Positions 14,412 through 21,844 of a stretch of 64,000 nt of DNA are shown piece by piece. The notes under the pieces were generated by a model, which was not told where the DNA came from, ran no database searches, and saw only the letters and a program-made list of their open reading frames with translations. Each line of letters starts with the position of its first letter. Position 1 is the first letter of the stretch. Position numbers and translations under genes: made by a program. Origin of the DNA: JAZDJP01 sp043803805 (GTDB lineage: Bacteria; Planctomycetota; JAZDJP01); the NCBI GenBank assembly GCA_043803805.1, contig JAZDJP010000098.1, positions 1 through 64,000 of the forward strand, written 5' to 3'.

Positions 14412-15958
14412 CACTCATCCTCCTTGAAATCCCGGTTATAATCCAGGACGATCAGTTTTTTGTACCCGCCCCGCTGGACCTCGATCATCACCTTCTTCTC
14501 GCGGGCCTCGGCGGCGAGCGCGGCGCTGTACACCGTCTGGAGGTCCGCGACAGAACGGACCTCCCGGCCGTCCACCTTCAGCAAAATATCATTCACCGAC
14601 AGGCCGGCGTTGGCGGCGTTTCCGGGGTACTTCACCCCCTGGACGTACACGCCCTCCTTCCGGAAATAATACAGGGCGGGCGTCTTGAACTTGCTGATTT
14701 CCTTCACGGTGAAATTCCACCGTTTGCAATCGAAGTCGCCGCCCTCGAACCGGCCCTTGAGGGTGGGGACCACGGAACACGCCAGGTCCTCCGTTCCCCG
14801 CCGCACCTTGAACTCGACCGGCTTGTCGAGAGGCAGTTCCGCCAGAGTCGTCCGGAGGCGCGGCAGATCCTCCACGTACATCCCGACAACCGGTTTTCCG
14901 CCCACCGCGAGAAGCAGGTCGTTCTCGCGCAGGCCCGCCTCCTCGGCGGGGGAATTCCGCTCCACATGGGCGATGATCACACCGCTCTCCGCCTCAAAGA
15001 ACGTGTCGCGGGCGAAATCCCGCAGAGGCTGGAACTCCACCCCGGTCCAGACGCGATTCACCTTCCCGTCCTTTCGAAGCTGTTCCACGACGCGTTTGGC
15101 CACGTTCGAGGGGATGGCAAAACCAAGGCCTTCCGCCCCCCATCCCATGCCCAGGGTGTTGATGCCGACGACCTCGCCCCGGGTGTTCACGAGCGGCCCG
15201 CCGGAGTTGCCGGGATTGATGGCCGCGTCCGTCTGGAGCCAGAGATTATATTTGTATTGCGTCTCGAAACCCATGTAGCGGCGCGTGTTCGAGATGATGC
15301 CAAACGAAATCGAACGGGTGAAACCGAACGGGCTCCCCAGCGCCATCACGAACTCGCCCTCTTCCAGTTTATCCGAATCCCCGAAGACGGCGCAGGGGAG
15401 CGGGGACTTCAACCTCGTCCGGTCGAGCTGGAGGAGCGCGAGATCCGTCTCCGGATCGAGCCCCACCACGGTCGCGGGAATCTGCTCCTTGTCGAACAGA
15501 ACGCAGCGGATCTGAACGGACTTTTCGGCGACGTGATTGTTCGTGACCACGAGGCCCTCCGGGGTGATGACCACGCCGCTCCCGAAGACCTGCTGTTTGG
15601 CCTTTTCCCCACCCTCGAAACTCTCCCGGATGGGTTTGACAAAGACGAGGGCGGGGTAGACCTTGGCCTTGGCCTCCTCGATGACGGCCCGGAAATCCAC
15701 CGGCCGGGAGGAACCCGACCGGGAAACCGGGGAGGCGGATTGACAACCCGCGGCCGCCAGCACCACCGCCGCCAGAATAAAGGGCTGTTTCAAAACCGGG
15801 ACCGTCGGCCCGAGGCCGAGCGAAAGCCCGGCAACCAAGGAGTGCCGACGACTGCGTATCAACGGAGCGATACGCCGAGGAGGCACGACGCCGGATGACG
15901 GACTTGCAGCCGGCCGAAGCCAGGGAGCGGTTTTGAAACAGCCCTTGAGGACTCTCAT
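14411..15958 (-). CDS. HtrA/Deg-family periplasmic serine protease (lipoprotein) with PDZ domains
   Basis: 515 aa by the full frame. The trypsin-like domain has His142 (TNNHV), Asp172 (ETDLALL) and Ser252 (NPGNSGGP), followed by two PDZ segments (EEAGLRENDLLLAVGG and NAGLSVNDILLKVDG). A lipobox (LAAAGC, Cys72) implies outer- or inner-membrane anchoring after export. The N-terminus is odd: ATG 15958 has GGAG 7 nt upstream and a TATAAT box behind it, but residues 6-55 are encoded by an inserted palindromic element (15780-15946), pushing the signal peptide 50 residues inward. TTG 15793 (codon 56) could restart translation just before the signal peptide. Role: envelope protein quality control. 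Confidence 0.88.
   Translation of the reverse strand: MRVLKGCFKTAPWLRPAASPSSGVVPPRRIAPLIRSRRHSLVAGLSLGLGPTVPVLKQPFILAAVVLAAAGCQSASPVSRSGSSRPVDFRAVIEEAKAKVYPALVFVKPIRESFEGGEKAKQQVFGSGVVITPEGLVVTNNHVAEKSVQIRCVLFDKEQIPATVVGLDPETDLALLQLDRTRLKSPLPCAVFGDSDKLEEGEFVMALGSPFGFTRSISFGIISNTRRYMGFETQYKYNLWLQTDAAINPGNSGGPLVNTRGEVVGINTLGMGWGAEGLGFAIPSNVAKRVVEQLRKDGKVNRVWTGVEFQPLRDFARDTFFEAESGVIIAHVERNSPAEEAGLRENDLLLAVGGKPVVGMYVEDLPRLRTTLAELPLDKPVEFKVRRGTEDLACSVVPTLKGRFEGGDFDCKRWNFTVKEISKFKTPALYYFRKEGVYVQGVKYPGNAANAGLSVNDILLKVDGREVRSVADLQTVYSAALAAEAREKKVMIEVQRGGYKKLIVLDYNRDFKEDE
15780..15946. repeat. MITE-like palindromic element, copy 2, in frame inside the htrA 5' end
   Basis: Perfect 19-bp terminal inverted repeats AAGGGCTGTTTCAAAACCG (15780-15798, and its complement at 15928-15946) enclose about 129 bp with a central hairpin GCGTATC/GATACGC. 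The ends and centre resemble copy 1 (11862-12013). The element keeps the htrA frame open. Confidence 0.75.
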
Positions 15959-16003
15959 GGGAATTCTCCGAAAATGCCGAACCTTTCACCGTCCGGAACG
16001 TTC

Positions 16004-16009
16004 ATTATA
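16004..16009 (-). promoter_or_regulatory. -10 box for the htrA-PDZ operon
   Basis: TATAAT on the minus strand, about 46 nt before ATG 15958, giving a short leader containing the Shine-Dalgarno GGAG. No clear -35 is seen. Confidence 0.5.
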
Positions 16010-16053
16010 ATGGGCCGGGAACGGAATCCCATGAAACTTCCGGTTAAAGTAAA

Positions 16054-16170
16054 TGTCGAACCACGAACCATGAGCGAAGTCCTGGCTCATCCTTCGACCC
16101 CGTGGCGCTGACGCACGGGGCAAACCCCGTGACGAGGACGTACGGGGCGCACAGGCTCAAGATGAGCGGG
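16054..16170. repeat. Dispersed intergenic palindrome with nested ACGGGGCAAACCCCGT block
   Basis: Outer arms GCTCATCCTTCGAC and CTCAAGATGAGC surround nested CCCCGT/ACGGGG blocks. The same blocks occur at 26568-26695, but there the GACGAGGACGTACG and GGACGCACG halves are in the opposite order. Confidence 0.7.
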
Positions 16171-16202
16171 CTTGTCAATTCGTGACCTGCTCCGGCCGAA
16201 GA

Positions 16203-16230
16203 TTGTTTTTCCCATGTCCCCGTCTACAAT
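16203..16230 (+). promoter_or_regulatory. Promoter of the Mrp gene (leaderless type)
   Basis: TTGTTT (16203-16208), 16-nt spacer, TACAAT (16225-16230). The -10 ends only 7 nt before ATG 16238 and there is no Shine-Dalgarno, so transcription would start at or next to the start codon. Confidence 0.55.
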
Positions 16231-16237
16231 CAATCCC

Positions 16238-17302
16238 ATGAACCAACCAACGCCCGACACCCTCCTCGCGGCCCTGCGCGCCGTCCAGGACCCCGATCTG
16301 AAACAGGACATCGTGTCGCTCGGATTCGTGAAAGACCTCTCCATCCATGACGGCGACGTCACATTCACCCTCGAACTCACCACCCCGGCCTGCCCGGTCC
16401 GCGAAATCCTCAAGGATCAGGCCCGGAAGGCCGCCGCGGACGTTCCCGGCGTGAAACGGGTCTTCCTCACGGTGACGTCGCGCGTCCGTCCGGGAACGCC
16501 GGCGGCGGGGCGGGCGCCGATCCCCGGCGTGAAAAACATCATCGCCGTGGCCAGCGGCAAGGGCGGGGTCGGCAAGTCCACCGTGAGCGCCAACCTCGCC
16601 GTCGCCCTCGCGAAAACCGGCGCGGCGACCGGGCTTCTCGACGCCGACATCTACGGCCCGAGCCTGCCGATGCTCCTCGGGGTCCACGAACTCCCGCCGA
16701 CCGTCGGCGGACGCATCTGCCCGGCGGTGGCCCACGGAGTGAAGCTGGTCTCGACCGGATTTTTCATCAAGGCCGACGACGCCGTCCTCTGGCGCGGCCC
16801 CATGCTCGGGAAAATGATCCAGCAATTGCTGGCGGACACGGACTGGGGAACGTTGGATTACCTGATCACCGACCTGCCGCCGGGAACGGGCGATATCCCC
16901 ATGTCGCTCTGCCAGACGGTGCCGATCACCGGTTCCGTGATCGTCTCGACGCCGCAGGACGCCGCCCTCGCCATCGCCCGGAAGGCCGTGACGATGTTCC
17001 GGACCATGGAATGCCCGGTCCTCGGCCTTGTGGAAAACATGAGTTACTTCCTCTGCCCCCATTGCGGATCCCGGGAGGAGGTGTTCGGCCACGGCGGGGC
17101 GCGCCAGGCCGCGGAATCCCTGGGCATTTCATTCCTGGGGGAAATTCCCCTGGCGACGGCGCTCCGGGCCGCCTCGGACGCCGGAACCCCGCCCGCGGCG
17201 GACGCGGCGAGGCCCCTCTCGGTAATTTTCCGGGAAATCGCGGGCCGGGTGGCCGCGGAGGCGAGCGTCGCCGCCGCGGCAGGAAACGTCATGCCGTCAT
17301 GA
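16238..17302 (+). CDS. mrp: Mrp/NBP35-family iron-sulfur carrier ATPase with MIP18-type N-domain
   Basis: 354 aa from ATG 16238, chosen for the promoter position; ATG 16214 is also in frame. The N-terminal MIP18/DUF59-like domain (about 1-85, QDPDLKQDIVSLGFV) is followed by a deviant Walker A P-loop (GKGGVGKST), switch motifs LLDADIYGPSLP and DLPPGTGD, and the cluster-binding pair CPHC. Mrp/ApbC proteins bind and transfer 4Fe-4S clusters to apo-enzymes in the cytosol, using ATP. It stands alone and converges with the RAM-domain gene. Nothing abnormal in length or motifs. Confidence 0.93.
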   Translation: MNQPTPDTLLAALRAVQDPDLKQDIVSLGFVKDLSIHDGDVTFTLELTTPACPVREILKDQARKAAADVPGVKRVFLTVTSRVRPGTPAAGRAPIPGVKNIIAVASGKGGVGKSTVSANLAVALAKTGAATGLLDADIYGPSLPMLLGVHELPPTVGGRICPAVAHGVKLVSTGFFIKADDAVLWRGPMLGKMIQQLLADTDWGTLDYLITDLPPGTGDIPMSLCQTVPITGSVIVSTPQDAALAIARKAVTMFRTMECPVLGLVENMSYFLCPHCGSREEVFGHGGARQAAESLGISFLGEIPLATALRAASDAGTPPAADAARPLSVIFREIAGRVAAEASVAAAAGNVMPS

Positions 17303-17314
17303 CGCGCGGAGAAA

Positions 17315-17548
17315 TCACATCTCGATGACGAGATTGGTGGACGACCGGACGATCCCCTTGATGTCACGAAGATGATTCACGATGAGCCGCATCAGCGTCT
17401 CATAGTCCTTCGATTCCACAAGGCTGACGATGTCCTGCTCGCCCGAGGTGATGTCCGCCGTCTTGACCTCCTTGTTGTCCAGGAGCGCCTCCCGCACCGC
17501 CTGCTCCATGCCCGGCTCCACCCAGATTTTTACGTACGCCTTGCTCAT
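17315..17548 (-). CDS. Stand-alone RAM (Lrp/AsnC ligand-binding) domain protein
   Basis: 77 aa consisting only of an Lrp-type RAM/ACT-like domain (AYVKIWVEPGMEQAVREAL, then TSGEQDIVSLVESKDYETL), without the DNA-binding half. Such stand-alone proteins bind amino acids and oligomerise. Its ATG overlaps the stop codon of aspartokinase (ATGA), placing it as the last gene of the hom-apgM-lysC operon. An amino-acid-sensing role in that pathway is a reasonable inference but not shown by sequence. Confidence 0.85.
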   Translation of the reverse strand: MSKAYVKIWVEPGMEQAVREALLDNKEVKTADITSGEQDIVSLVESKDYETLMRLIVNHLRDIKGIVRSSTNLVIEM

Positions 17549-18816
17549 GACACCCCTCCTTGTCGCCCACCGCGCGAAACGGCGCGGTCGAGGCCGAAAA
17601 CCTTATGCACCGCCCGAAGGGCCCGAGGTCCGTCTTTGGCCCGGACGATGACCGATATCTTGATTTCAGACGTCGAGATCATCTCGATGTTAATCCGATC
17701 CCTCGCCAGCGCGCTGAACATTTTCCCGGCGATCCCGCAATGGGTCTTCATCCCGCTGCCGACCACGGACACCTTCGCGATGTCGGGATCCGCGAAGACG
17801 GATCCCACGCGGATGGCCTGCCGAAGGGAACGCGTGATATCCATCGCCTTTTTCAGATCCGTGCGGCCCACGGTGAATGTCATGTCCGCCTTGCCGTCAG
17901 ACCCGACATTCTGGATGATCATATCCACATTGATGTGGGCATCGGCGAGTTTCCCGAAGATGCGCCCCGCAACGCCGGGCCGATCCGGGACCCCCGCGAT
18001 GGTGACCTTGGCCTCGTTGCGTTCCAGCGCCGCGCCGATGACGGCAATGTCTTCCATGGCTTTCGTCTCCTCCGTGACCAGTGTGCCCGGCACGCTCCGC
18101 AGACTCGACCGGACCACCAGGGGCACCTTGAATTTCATGGCCAGCTCCATCGAACGGGCCTGCATGATCTGGGCGCCGACGCTGGCGAGTTCGAACAACT
18201 CCTCGTAGGAGATGCGGGGAAGTTTGCACGCGTCGGGCACGAGACGCGGATCCGCGGTGAAGACGCCGTCCACGTCCGTGTAAATATCGCAGCGGAACGC
18301 CTTCAGGGCCGCCGCCAGGGCCACCGCCGTGGCGTCGGACCCCCCCCGTCCGAGGGTGGTGATGTCAAAGGCGGAATCCACCCCCTGGAAACCGGCAACC
18401 ACGACAATCCGGCCGGCATCAAGTTCCCTGTGGATCCGCCGCGTCTCGATCCGCCGGATCTTCGCCTTCGTGTGGGTGCTGTCCGTCCGGATGCCGACCT
18501 GCGCCCCCGTCAGGGAAACCGCCGGCCGGCCCATCGCCTCGATCGCCATGGCGAGGAGCGCCGCCGACACCTGCTCCCCCGTGGAAAGGAGCATGTCCAT
18601 TTCGCGGGCCTGCGGATTCTCCGCCACCTTCTCCGACAGCGCGATAAGGTCGTCCGTCGCATCCCCCATGGCGGACACAACCACGACGATGCCACGCCCC
18701 GCCCGGCGCGCCCGCACGGCCTTCATGGCCGCGGCGCGAATGCGCTCGGGCGTGGCGACCGAGGACCCGCCGAACTTCTGAACCAGGATTTTGCGCCGCA
18801 TCCGCCCCATGACCAT
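17545..18816 (-). CDS. lysC: Aspartate kinase
   Basis: About 420 aa. The N-terminal amino-acid kinase domain opens with KFGGSSV and has the LGRGGSDATAVALAAAL substrate loop; two ACT domains occupy the C-terminus (TIAGVPDRPGVAGRIF and VSVVGSGMKTHCGIAGKMF). It phosphorylates L-aspartate, the first step towards lysine, threonine and methionine, and the ACT domains should give feedback control. Three in-frame ATGs (18816, 18810, 18801) cluster at the start; 18810 has the best spacing from GGGAG. Third gene of the operon hom, apgM-like, lysC, RAM domain, separated by 9 nt from the gene before it. Confidence 0.95.
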   Translation of the reverse strand: MVMGRMRRKILVQKFGGSSVATPERIRAAAMKAVRARRAGRGIVVVVSAMGDATDDLIALSEKVAENPQAREMDMLLSTGEQVSAALLAMAIEAMGRPAVSLTGAQVGIRTDSTHTKAKIRRIETRRIHRELDAGRIVVVAGFQGVDSAFDITTLGRGGSDATAVALAAALKAFRCDIYTDVDGVFTADPRLVPDACKLPRISYEELFELASVGAQIMQARSMELAMKFKVPLVVRSSLRSVPGTLVTEETKAMEDIAVIGAALERNEAKVTIAGVPDRPGVAGRIFGKLADAHINVDMIIQNVGSDGKADMTFTVGRTDLKKAMDITRSLRQAIRVGSVFADPDIAKVSVVGSGMKTHCGIAGKMFSALARDRINIEMISTSEIKISVIVRAKDGPRALRAVHKVFGLDRAVSRGGRQGGVS

Positions 18817-18825
18817 CGGCTCCCG

Positions 18826-20022
18826 CTACAGCTTCCGAAGATAATACTCCATGAAATCGAATCCGCTTCCGATGTGAAGGTCGCCCGCCTCCGCGGCCTT
18901 CTCCGAGAATGCCTCCGCCCTCGCCAGTGACGCCGGAACCCCTTTTCCGAAAATGACGAAGGGGACCGATCCCCCCAGGTGCCGCCGGCGCTTCACCGAG
19001 GCCCGGACATCCGACACCACCGCGATGCAAATCTCCCCGCGATCCTCCGCCGCCGCCAGGAGGGGCCCCACCACAAGGGCGTCCGCCGCCTCGAGGGCCG
19101 CGACCTTGCCCCGGACATTCCCGTCGAGGCTCGCCGCATCCGCGGCCCCGACATGCACAACGACCAGATCGTAAAGTTTCATGGCCTCGAGCGTCCGCTC
19201 GCCCTTCCCCCGGAGATTGGAATCGAGATGCCCGGTCATGCCGGCGACCTCGAGGAGATCGAGATCGGCCAGGCGCACCACCCCCCGCACCGCGGGAACG
19301 GCGGCAATGACCCCCGCCGTCACATGGAACCGCCGCGGGAAAGGGTCCAGACGCGGCAGGCGCCCCCCGCCCCAGATCCAGACCATGTTGGCGGGATTCT
19401 CCCCGAGATCAATGCGCACATGGTTGATCTCGTTTTCCGCAAGGTACACGCGCGAACGCATCATCAGATCCAGAATCACCTCCGCCCCCCGCCCCGAGGG
19501 GAGGAAGGATGCGACGGGCTGGTCAAGAACATGCTGGGGCGGAACGCAGACCACCTCGATGGGCTCATCCACCTTCCAGACCAGGATGTTCCGGTGCCCC
19601 GCCCCGGGAACGAACCGCAGGCCCGGCACGTTGACCTTCTGGTTGAGGAGATGAACGAACTTCCGACCCTCCTCGCTCCGCAGGCGGCCCGCGGTCGGGT
19701 CCCGCATCTTCTCGTCCTCGATGGTCACAAAATCGGCGCAGAAGACCCACTCGGTCGGATCCAGGCGGATGCCGGCGTTGGCGGCCTCGAGCGGCCCCCG
19801 TCCCATGTAGCATCGGCGCGGATCGTACCCGAGGAGGGACATGGCCGCGACGTCGGTCCCCGGAAACACCTCGTCCGGGACCGTCTGGATTTCGCCGAGA
19901 CGCCCTTCCCGCGCAAGGCGCTGAAGGTTCGGGATCCGCGCCGCCTCGAGCGGGGTGCGCCCGCCGAGCTCCTCGCAGGGCTCGTCCGCGGCGCCGGACA
20001 AAATGACCATGACGTACTTCAT
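18826..20022 (-). CDS. ApgM-type phosphoglycerate mutase family protein, proposed homoserine kinase
   Basis: 398 aa from ATG 20022. It belongs to the alkaline-phosphatase-superfamily archaeal-type 2,3-bisphosphoglycerate-independent phosphoglycerate mutases (MVILSGAADEP, PGTDVAAMSLLGYDP, YMGRGPLEA, DLVVVHVGAADAAS). A subgroup is annotated as proposed homoserine kinase because of its position beside threonine genes, exactly as here between hom and lysC. No conventional ThrB is seen in the window. The start lies 7 nt after the hom stop codon, with GGAGG overlapping that stop. Mutase versus kinase activity cannot be settled by inspection; context favours homoserine phosphorylation. Confidence 0.85.
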   Translation of the reverse strand: MKYVMVILSGAADEPCEELGGRTPLEAARIPNLQRLAREGRLGEIQTVPDEVFPGTDVAAMSLLGYDPRRCYMGRGPLEAANAGIRLDPTEWVFCADFVTIEDEKMRDPTAGRLRSEEGRKFVHLLNQKVNVPGLRFVPGAGHRNILVWKVDEPIEVVCVPPQHVLDQPVASFLPSGRGAEVILDLMMRSRVYLAENEINHVRIDLGENPANMVWIWGGGRLPRLDPFPRRFHVTAGVIAAVPAVRGVVRLADLDLLEVAGMTGHLDSNLRGKGERTLEAMKLYDLVVVHVGAADAASLDGNVRGKVAALEAADALVVGPLLAAAEDRGEICIAVVSDVRASVKRRRHLGGSVPFVIFGKGVPASLARAEAFSEKAAEAGDLHIGSGFDFMEYYLRKL

Positions 20023-20029
20023 GGCGCGT

Positions 20030-21322
20030 TCATCCCTCCACACGATAATACAACGGCTTTCCCTTCACCACCGGGAGACGCTCCAGGTGCGTGAGGGCCT
20101 TCCGGAGATCCCCCTCCCGCACGGCGTGGCTCATCATGACCACCGGGACCACGCGGCGGGTGTGCTCCCGCTGGACCACGGAGGCGATGGACACCCCGTG
20201 CCGGCCGAGAACGGCCGAAATCCGGGCCAGCGCCCCGGCGCGATCCACAACGGGAATCCGGAGGTAATAACGGCTGACAACGTCCGCCATCGGAACCACA
20301 CGGGCCTCGCGGGTGGCCTCCCGGGAATAAAGGGCCTCGAACGTGAACCGGGCCCGGCCAAGCGCAACGTCCACGATATCGGCCACGACGGCGCTCGCCG
20401 TGGGGAGCCTCCCCGCCCCCCGCCCGTAGTACATGGTCTCCCCGGCGTTGCTCGCCATGACGATGATGGAATTGAAAATGCCCCGCACCGAGGCGAGGGG
20501 ATTGTTTTGGGGTATTAATGTGGGGTGAACCCGCAGCTCCACCGCCCCCCCGCGGCGTTTCCCGATCGCCAGGAGTTTCACCGCGTAGCCGAGGTCCCCG
20601 GCATTCCGCACATCCTCGCGGTCGATGTGCGCAATGCCCTCGACGGAAACGTTCCGGAGACGCACGTCCCGAAGGCCGAATCCCAGACGCGCCAGGATGA
20701 CCAGTTTGTGGGCCGCGTCCATCCCGCTCACGTCCAGGTGCGGATCGGGCTCGGCGTAACCGTGGCGCCGGGCCTCGGCGAGGGCCTCGTCATAGGACGC
20801 CCCCTCCTCGCTCATGCGGGTGAGGATATAATTGGAGGTGCCGTTGAGAATCCCCTCGATCGCGTCAATACGGTTTCCCACAAGGCCGTCCCGGATGGCC
20901 CCGATGATGGGGATGCCCCCGCCGACGCTCGCCTCGTAGGAGATGCTCAGCCCCCGCCGGCGGGCCTCCCGGAACAACTCCTCCCCGTGAACGGCCAGAA
21001 GCGCCTTGTTCGCCGTGACAACGGACTTGCCATTCCGAAGCGCCTCGAGAACGATATCCTTCGCCACCCCCGTCCCGCCCACGAGCTCGACGACGATGTC
21101 CACGCACGGATCGGTAAGGGCCTGCTCGCGTTTATCGGTGAGAAGGGCCTTGGGCACGCGGACGGGCCGCCGGCGCCCGAGGTCGGCGTCCACCACCCAG
21201 CGAAGGTCAAGATCCAGGTCCACCCGCTCCCGAAGCTGGCGGCGCTGCTCGAGGAGAATCTGGACAACCCCCGTTCCGACGTTGCCGAACCCGACGAGGG
21301 CGATGGTGGCCTTGCGAAGCAT
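20030..21322 (-). CDS. hom: Homoserine dehydrogenase
   Basis: 430 aa. N-terminal Rossmann NAD(P)-binding motif GFGNVGTGV, the substrate-domain signature GGGIPIIGAIRDGL with GILNGTSNYILT, and a C-terminal ACT domain (about 350-430, YYLRIPVVDRAGALARISAV). It reduces aspartate semialdehyde to homoserine at the branch towards threonine and methionine, and the ACT domain suggests threonine feedback. First gene of the operon continuing with the apgM-like gene, lysC and the RAM gene. ATG 21322 is preferred over the upstream TTG. A promoter with good -35 and -10 lies about 55 nt upstream. Confidence 0.96.
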   Translation of the reverse strand: MLRKATIALVGFGNVGTGVVQILLEQRRQLRERVDLDLDLRWVVDADLGRRRPVRVPKALLTDKREQALTDPCVDIVVELVGGTGVAKDIVLEALRNGKSVVTANKALLAVHGEELFREARRRGLSISYEASVGGGIPIIGAIRDGLVGNRIDAIEGILNGTSNYILTRMSEEGASYDEALAEARRHGYAEPDPHLDVSGMDAAHKLVILARLGFGLRDVRLRNVSVEGIAHIDREDVRNAGDLGYAVKLLAIGKRRGGAVELRVHPTLIPQNNPLASVRGIFNSIIVMASNAGETMYYGRGAGRLPTASAVVADIVDVALGRARFTFEALYSREATREARVVPMADVVSRYYLRIPVVDRAGALARISAVLGRHGVSIASVVQREHTRRVVPVVMMSHAVREGDLRKALTHLERLPVVKGKPLYYRVEG

Positions 21323-21374
21323 GCTCAATCCATGTTGAAAACATCAAACGAGCGAAAAACCCCGAATGCCGCAA

Positions 21375-21403
21375 AGAATATCAGCGCCGCTTCCGGAAGT
21401 CAA
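21375..21403 (-). promoter_or_regulatory. Promoter of the hom operon
   Basis: On the minus strand TTGACT (21398-21403), a 17-nt spacer and TATTCT (21375-21380) with an extended TGA just before it. This gives a leader of about 45 nt. No riboswitch or attenuator is recognisable in it. Confidence 0.65.
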
Positions 21404-21521
21404 CCCTCGGGAAAGAGTTCCGTCGAAAAACAGATGCCGGGCGGCAGGCAGGAAGTATAATCACTTTTTCAAAGATCCGACGGCGATTGGGGGAAAACGG
21501 AGAAGATTGATTTGACAGGCA

Positions 21522-21530
21522 TGGTATAAT
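21522..21530 (+). promoter_or_regulatory. Extended -10 promoter of tRNA-Arg
   Basis: TGGTATAAT: TG, one base, then TATAAT at 21525-21530. A TTGACA at 21512-21517 is only 7 nt away and cannot serve as -35 for this -10. The tRNA starts 54 nt downstream. Confidence 0.5.
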
Positions 21531-21584
21531 CGCCCGCGGGAAGCGCGTCGAACGACGACGTGGGGCTCGACGAGCGCGTGAACT

Positions 21585-21661
21585 GCGCCCATAGCTCAAG
21601 CGGATAGAGCACGGGTTTTCTAAACCCGCGGTTGGAGGTTCGATTCCTCCTGGGCGCGCCA
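21585..21661 (+). tRNA. tRNA-Arg (anticodon TCT)
   Basis: Acceptor stem GCGCCCA pairs with TGGGCGC; D-arm GCTC...GAGC; anticodon stem CGGGT/ACCCG around loop TTTCTAA, anticodon TCT; T-arm GGAGG TTCGATT CCTCC; discriminator G and encoded CCA. All stems are intact. A hairpin repeat and the heparinase-like gene follow. Confidence 0.95.
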
Positions 21662-21680
21662 TTCGCAGCCGGGGAGCGGC

Positions 21681-21751
21681 GCCATACGGCGTCGCCATGC
21701 GGCGTCGCTACGCGCTCGGCGTGTCGCGGCGCAGACACGCCGTCGCGCTAG
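21681..21751. repeat. tRNA-linked hairpin repeat, copy 1
   Basis: Contains TCGCTACG, a nearby CTCGGCGTGTC and GACACGCC, forming a GGCGTGTC/GACACGCC hairpin. Starts 20 nt after tRNA-Arg. Copies 2 and 3 follow tRNA-Ser (33524-33577, 33651-33755). The remainder of 21752-21844 shows nothing recognisable. Confidence 0.7.
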
Positions 21752-21844
21752 CAACGCATCTCATCTCAGAAGGCCAGCGGGAAGACGACCACCAAGTTAT
21801 CCCATCTGCCCACTTCGGGATTCCCTATTTCCGGTTTTCCAGGA

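Noticed and set aside
21512..21530. TTGACA as -35 of the tRNA-Arg promoter
   Set aside because: Only 7 nt separate it from TATAAT, far from the required 16-18.
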